This document shows positions 61,315-64,000 of a stretch of 64,000 nucleotides of DNA, piece after piece. Position numbers and translations under genes: made by a program. Origin of the DNA: Streptomyces genisteinicus (GTDB lineage: Bacteria; Actinomycetota; Actinomycetes; Streptomycetales; Streptomycetaceae). Position 1 is the stretch's first letter, and each line of letters opens with the position of its first letter. Below the pieces are notes generated by a model. It was not told the origin of the DNA and made no database searches. It saw only the letters and a list, made by a program, of their open reading frames with translations. The stretch spans positions 1,047,001-1,111,000 of the forward strand of contig NZ_CP060825.1 of the NCBI RefSeq assembly GCF_014489615.1. The letters are read 5' to 3'.

Positions 61315-62184
61315 ATGTCTCGCCCTGGGAACACCAAGCGCATCACGGACAGCACGAAAGACACCGACGCGTCTGCGGACGTCATGATGACGTCCGGCGA
61401 TGCGGACGTCGTGACGACGTCCGGCGTCGAGGTGACGGAGGTCCGATCAGCTCATGGTCAGCCGCGTCCCAGCGGGCTTGAAATCACCCGGATGCCGTCA
61501 GCAGCCGAGCGCACACGAACTCTCGTACAGAGTACATGCTCAGCGGTGCTGCTCGTTCACGGAGTGGAGGGGGCCCGCCCCGAGCAGCTCGCTCCGCAGG
61601 CGCGCGTGGTCGGCCCGGACGGCGAGGTGTACCTGCTCTTCCCCGCCGACTCACCCGTCGTGCGCGCGGCCACCCACGCCGTCCACGACGAGCTTCCGGC
61701 CGTGCTGGAGATCACCGATGTCGCCCCGGTCGCCGTCCCCCACCGTATCCGCGGCCGCGCGTGGATCTCCGGCTGGCTGACCTCCGCCCCGGGCCTCGCC
61801 ACCGAGCCCGGGGCCATGATGCTCCGCCTGGAGGTCGGCGAGGCGAGCGTCGACGACCTCTGGGGCGCGGGCGGCGTCGAGCCCGAGGACTTCGCCGCCG
61901 CGGCCGTCGACCCGCTGGTGGCCCACGAGACCGAACTGCTCCAGCACCTCGCCTCCGCCCACGACGACCAGGTGCAGACGCTGTGCGCCCTCGTCGGGGA
62001 CCGCGCGGCGGTCACCGGCGGCCGGGCCCGGAGGGCGGTGCCGCTGGCACTCGACCGTTTCGGGCTGCGGGTGCGGTTCACCGGGGAGCCGGCGTTCGAC
62101 GCGCGGTTCGACTTTCCCACTCCGGTGCGCGACGTCACGGAGCTGCGCCGCGAGATGCACGCGCTGTTCGCGGCGGCGGAGTAG
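61315..62184 (+). CDS. DUF2470 / HugZ-like protein, probably iron-regulated
   Basis: A 289-residue protein. ATG 61315 has AAGGAGA with good spacing. The first 60 residues are Thr/Asp/Ser-rich and unlike the rest. Conserved sequence begins near MPSAAERTRTLVQSTCSAVL with a split-barrel (pyridoxamine oxidase-like) domain (VVGPDGEVYLLFPADSPVV). The C-terminal DUF2470 domain follows (VAHETELLQHLASAHDDQVQ to REMHALFAA). This architecture matches HugZ-type heme utilisation or degradation proteins. ATG 61492 would remove the odd N-terminus but has a poor ribosome site. The upstream iron box supports an iron or heme role. Confidence 0.82.
   Translation: MSRPGNTKRITDSTKDTDASADVMMTSGDADVVTTSGVEVTEVRSAHGQPRPSGLEITRMPSAAERTRTLVQSTCSAVLLVHGVEGARPEQLAPQARVVGPDGEVYLLFPADSPVVRAATHAVHDELPAVLEITDVAPVAVPHRIRGRAWISGWLTSAPGLATEPGAMMLRLEVGEASVDDLWGAGGVEPEDFAAAAVDPLVAHETELLQHLASAHDDQVQTLCALVGDRAAVTGGRARRAVPLALDRFGLRVRFTGEPAFDARFDFPTPVRDVTELRREMHALFAAAE
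61377..61422. repeat. Two 19-bp perfect palindromes, 27 bp apart
   Basis: GGACGTCATGATGACGTCC (61377-61395) and GGACGTCGTGACGACGTCC (61404-61422) are each perfect palindromes around one central base. Both lie in the unusual N-terminal coding segment of the DUF2470 gene. Confidence 0.85.
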
Positions 62185-62260
62185 CGCGCCGGGGGCGCGC
62201 AGGTCCGGGGCTGCGCGGGGTGCCGGTGCGGCCGCGGCCGCGTTCCGCACGGGCCGGAGT

Positions 62261-62368
62261 CCGTTCGGGCCGCTGGGGCTGCACGGGCCGGCGGGTCTGT
62301 TCGGGCCGGTGGGGCTGTTCAGGTCGGCGGGTCTGCACGGGCCGGTGAGGCTGCACGGGCCGGCGGGT
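62261..62368. repeat. Six tandem copies of an 18-bp repeat
   Basis: Units begin at 62261, 62279, 62297, 62315, 62333 and 62351, shaped like CTGCACGGGCCGGCGGGT, with degenerate copies on both flanks. They lie in the 358-bp gap (62185-62542) between the convergent DUF2470 and rarA genes. Reading frames through them give hexapeptide repeats on both strands, but nothing shows they are translated. The rest of the gap holds no visible gene. Confidence 0.85.
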
Positions 62369-62542
62369 CTGTCCAGGCGGGTGTCGCCGCACGGCCTGCG
62401 GCCATGTCCTCGGTTTCCCCCTGCGGCCTGGCGGCCGTGGAAGTGCCCCCATGCCCACGGTCGGCCGGGGAGACGCCCCCAGGACGCGCCGGAGTCTCCG
62501 GCGCCGCACCCGAGGCTGCCCGCCGGGGCCCGCTGAAGGGCC

Positions 62543-63892
62543 TCACTCCCCCCGCAGCCGCTCCCGGACCTTCTCGACCACGTCCGCGTAGCGGGCCTCC
62601 GCGCCGTAGCGGGTGGGCTCGTAGTAGCGGCGGCCGCGCACCGCGTCCGGCGCGTACTGCTGGGCCGCGATGCCGCCGGGGACGTCGTGCGGGTAGACGT
62701 ACCCCTGCGCGTGGCCCAGCTTGGCCGCGCCCTTGTAGTGGCCGTCGCGGAGATGCGACGGCACCGGCCCGGCCATCCCGCTGCGGACGTCCTGCTGGGC
62801 GGCGGCGATGGCGAGCGTCGCGGCGTTGGACTTCGGGGCCAGCGCGAGGGCGATCGTGGCGTGGCTCAGCGTCAGCGCGGCCTCCGGGAAGCCGATCATG
62901 GCGACCGCCTGGGCGGCCGCCACGGCCGTCGGCAGTGCGGTGGGGTCCGCCAGGCCGATGTCCTCGCTCGCCGAGATCATCAGCCGCCGGGCGATGAACC
63001 GCGGGTCCTCCCCCGCCTCGATCATCCGCGCCAGGTAGTGCAGCGCGGCGTCCACGTCGGAGCCCCGGATGGACTTGATGAGCGCGCTGGCCACGTCGTA
63101 GTGCTGGTCGCCGTCGCGGTCGTACTTCACCGCGGCACGGTCGACGGTCTCCTCGACGGTGGCGAGGGAGATCTCCTCCTCCCCCTTGTCGAGGGCGGCC
63201 CCCGCCGCCGCCTCCAGCGCGGTCAGCGCCCGCCGGGCGTCCCCGCCCGCGATCCGCAGCAGGTGGCCCCTGGCCTCCGGGGCCATGCCGACGGCACCGG
63301 CCAGGCCCCGCTCCTCGGCGAGGGCGCGGTCGAGCAGGGCCGCGATGTCGTCGTCGGTGAGCGGCTCCAGCGTCAGCAGCAGCGACCGGGAGAGCAGCGG
63401 GGAGATGACCGAGAAGTACGGGTTCTCCGTGGTGGCGGCGATCAGGGTGACCCAGCGGTTCTCCACGGCGGGGAGCAGGGAGTCCTGCTGGGCCTTGGAG
63501 AAGCGGTGGATCTCGTCGAGGAAGAGCACCGTCTCCCTGCCGTAGCCGCCGGCGGCCCTGCGGGCGCCCTCGATGACCGCCCGGACCTCCTTGACGCCCG
63601 CGGTGATCGCGGAGAGCTCGACGAACCGCTTGTCCGTCGCCTTGGAGACGACGTACGCGAGGGTCGTCTTCCCGGTGCCCGGAGGACCCCAGAGGATCAC
63701 CGACGAGGCGCCGGCCCGGCCGGAGCCCCCGTCGCCGACGAGGCGGCGCAGGGGCGATCCCGGCTTCAGCAGGTGCTGCTGGCCGACGACCTCGTCGAGG
63801 GTGCGCGGACGCATCCGCACGGCCAGGGGGCTGCTGGTCGGGTCGGTCTCCTGGCGCTCTTCGGCGGCGGCGGTGAACAGGTCGGGTTCCAC
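62543..63892 (-). CDS. rarA: Replication-associated recombination protein A (RarA/MgsA)
   Basis: An AAA+ ATPase of 449 residues acting at stalled replication forks. Motifs are [16 protein letters not shown] at the N-terminus, Walker [17 protein letters not shown], Walker [21 protein letters not shown], sensor 1 [13 protein letters not shown], and a C-terminal clamp-loader-like part with [20 protein letters not shown]. The GTG start ([12 protein letters not shown]) has no obvious ribosome site. Confidence 0.96.
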   Translation of the reverse strand: MEPDLFTAAAEERQETDPTSSPLAVRMRPRTLDEVVGQQHLLKPGSPLRRLVGDGGSGRAGASSVILWGPPGTGKTTLAYVVSKATDKRFVELSAITAGVKEVRAVIEGARRAAGGYGRETVLFLDEIHRFSKAQQDSLLPAVENRWVTLIAATTENPYFSVISPLLSRSLLLTLEPLTDDDIAALLDRALAEERGLAGAVGMAPEARGHLLRIAGGDARRALTALEAAAGAALDKGEEEISLATVEETVDRAAVKYDRDGDQHYDVASALIKSIRGSDVDAALHYLARMIEAGEDPRFIARRLMISASEDIGLADPTALPTAVAAAQAVAMIGFPEAALTLSHATIALALAPKSNAATLAIAAAQQDVRSGMAGPVPSHLRDGHYKGAAKLGHAQGYVYPHDVPGGIAAQQYAPDAVRGRRYYEPTRYGAEARYADVVEKVRERLRGE

Positions 63893-63937
63893 GCGATGAA
63901 GCCTATGACAGGGGACCGACAGTGCCTGCCGGGCGGG

Positions 63938-64000
63938 TCAGGAGGTCCAGAAGTCCCACCAGCGGGTCAGGATCAGCATCCCGATCACCCCGATGTGCAG
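63938..64000 (-). CDS. C-terminus of a membrane protein, possibly VKOR-like
   Basis: The last 20 codons of a leftward gene entering from the right edge: LHIGVIGMLILTRWWDFWTS then stop. A hydrophobic helix followed by an aromatic tail fits a polytopic membrane protein. Vitamin K epoxide reductase family proteins end in a similar way and occur near rarA in Streptomyces, but 20 residues do not settle it. Confidence 0.4.
   Translation of the reverse strand: MHIGVIGMLILTRWWDFWTS

Overview
The window is chromosomal DNA of a Streptomyces (high-GC actinomycete). The signs are extreme GC bias at third codon positions, many GTG and several TTG starts, GTGA/ATGA stop-start overlaps, and core genes found only in this lineage: bldD with an intact cyclic-di-GMP signature, the actinobacterial histone-like factor sIHF, a PriA without a recognisable ATPase site, and a CBS-containing GuaB1. 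Gene order (rib, chitinase, rpe, rsmB-fmt, priA-metK-coaBC-rpoZ-gmk-sIHF, pyr, bldD, nusB-efp, aro, mltG-ruvX-alaS, rpsD, rarA) is that of the Streptomyces chromosome core. I see no tRNA, rRNA, CRISPR array, prophage or insertion sequence.

Layout. 1-2.6 kb: FMN-riboswitch-controlled riboflavin operon (ribD-ribE-ribM), leftward. 2.7-10.2 kb: a secreted GH18 chitinase behind the paired repeats typical of Streptomyces chitinase promoters, a ROK repressor divergent from a sugar-type MFS exporter, a thioesterase and a uracil permease. 11-16 kb: a lysine-degradation island resembling davB-davA (lysine 2-monooxygenase, 5-aminovaleramidase), with a Lrp/AsnC regulator and a cationic amino acid permease. 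16-25 kb: an RsbW-like ATPase, a SigB/F/G-type sigma factor, guaB1, a SorC regulator, rpe, an orphan SUKH-3 protein, and rsmB and fmt. 26-33 kb: priA, metK, coaBC, rpoZ, gmk and sIHF, leftward. 33-43 kb: the full pyrimidine operon pyrR-pyrB-pyrC-(PH-like membrane protein)-carA-carB-pyrD-pyrF, with a recognisable PyrR-binding RNA hairpin in its leader. 43-54 kb: bldD divergent from pyrR, then nusB, efp, a degenerate M24 peptidase, a P-loop kinase-like protein, the shikimate genes aroE, aroC, aroK, aroB and aroQ, and mltG. 54-64 kb: ruvX, alaS, two small membrane-associated proteins, an HTH-less STAND regulator, rpsD, an iron-box-linked DUF2470 gene and rarA.

The best candidate for an undescribed system is the lysine island. 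Both transcription units (permease-asnC and davA-davB) carry three TTGC(G) half-sites. Their spacing is almost the same (21/30 and 22/31 bp), and so is their distance from the predicted promoters (centres near -49, -70 and -101). This suggests one Lrp-type activator switches lysine uptake and breakdown together. Other notable signals are the PyrR hairpin beside the pyrR Shine-Dalgarno sequence, overlapping long hairpins between bldD and nusB, an iron box in the 56-bp gap between rpsD and a heme-utilisation-type gene, an M24 'peptidase' lacking metal ligands, a Q/Y-rich duplicated tail on MltG, and two minisatellite-like arrays. All functional statements come from reading the sequence and remembered family motifs. 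No database search or alignment was run.
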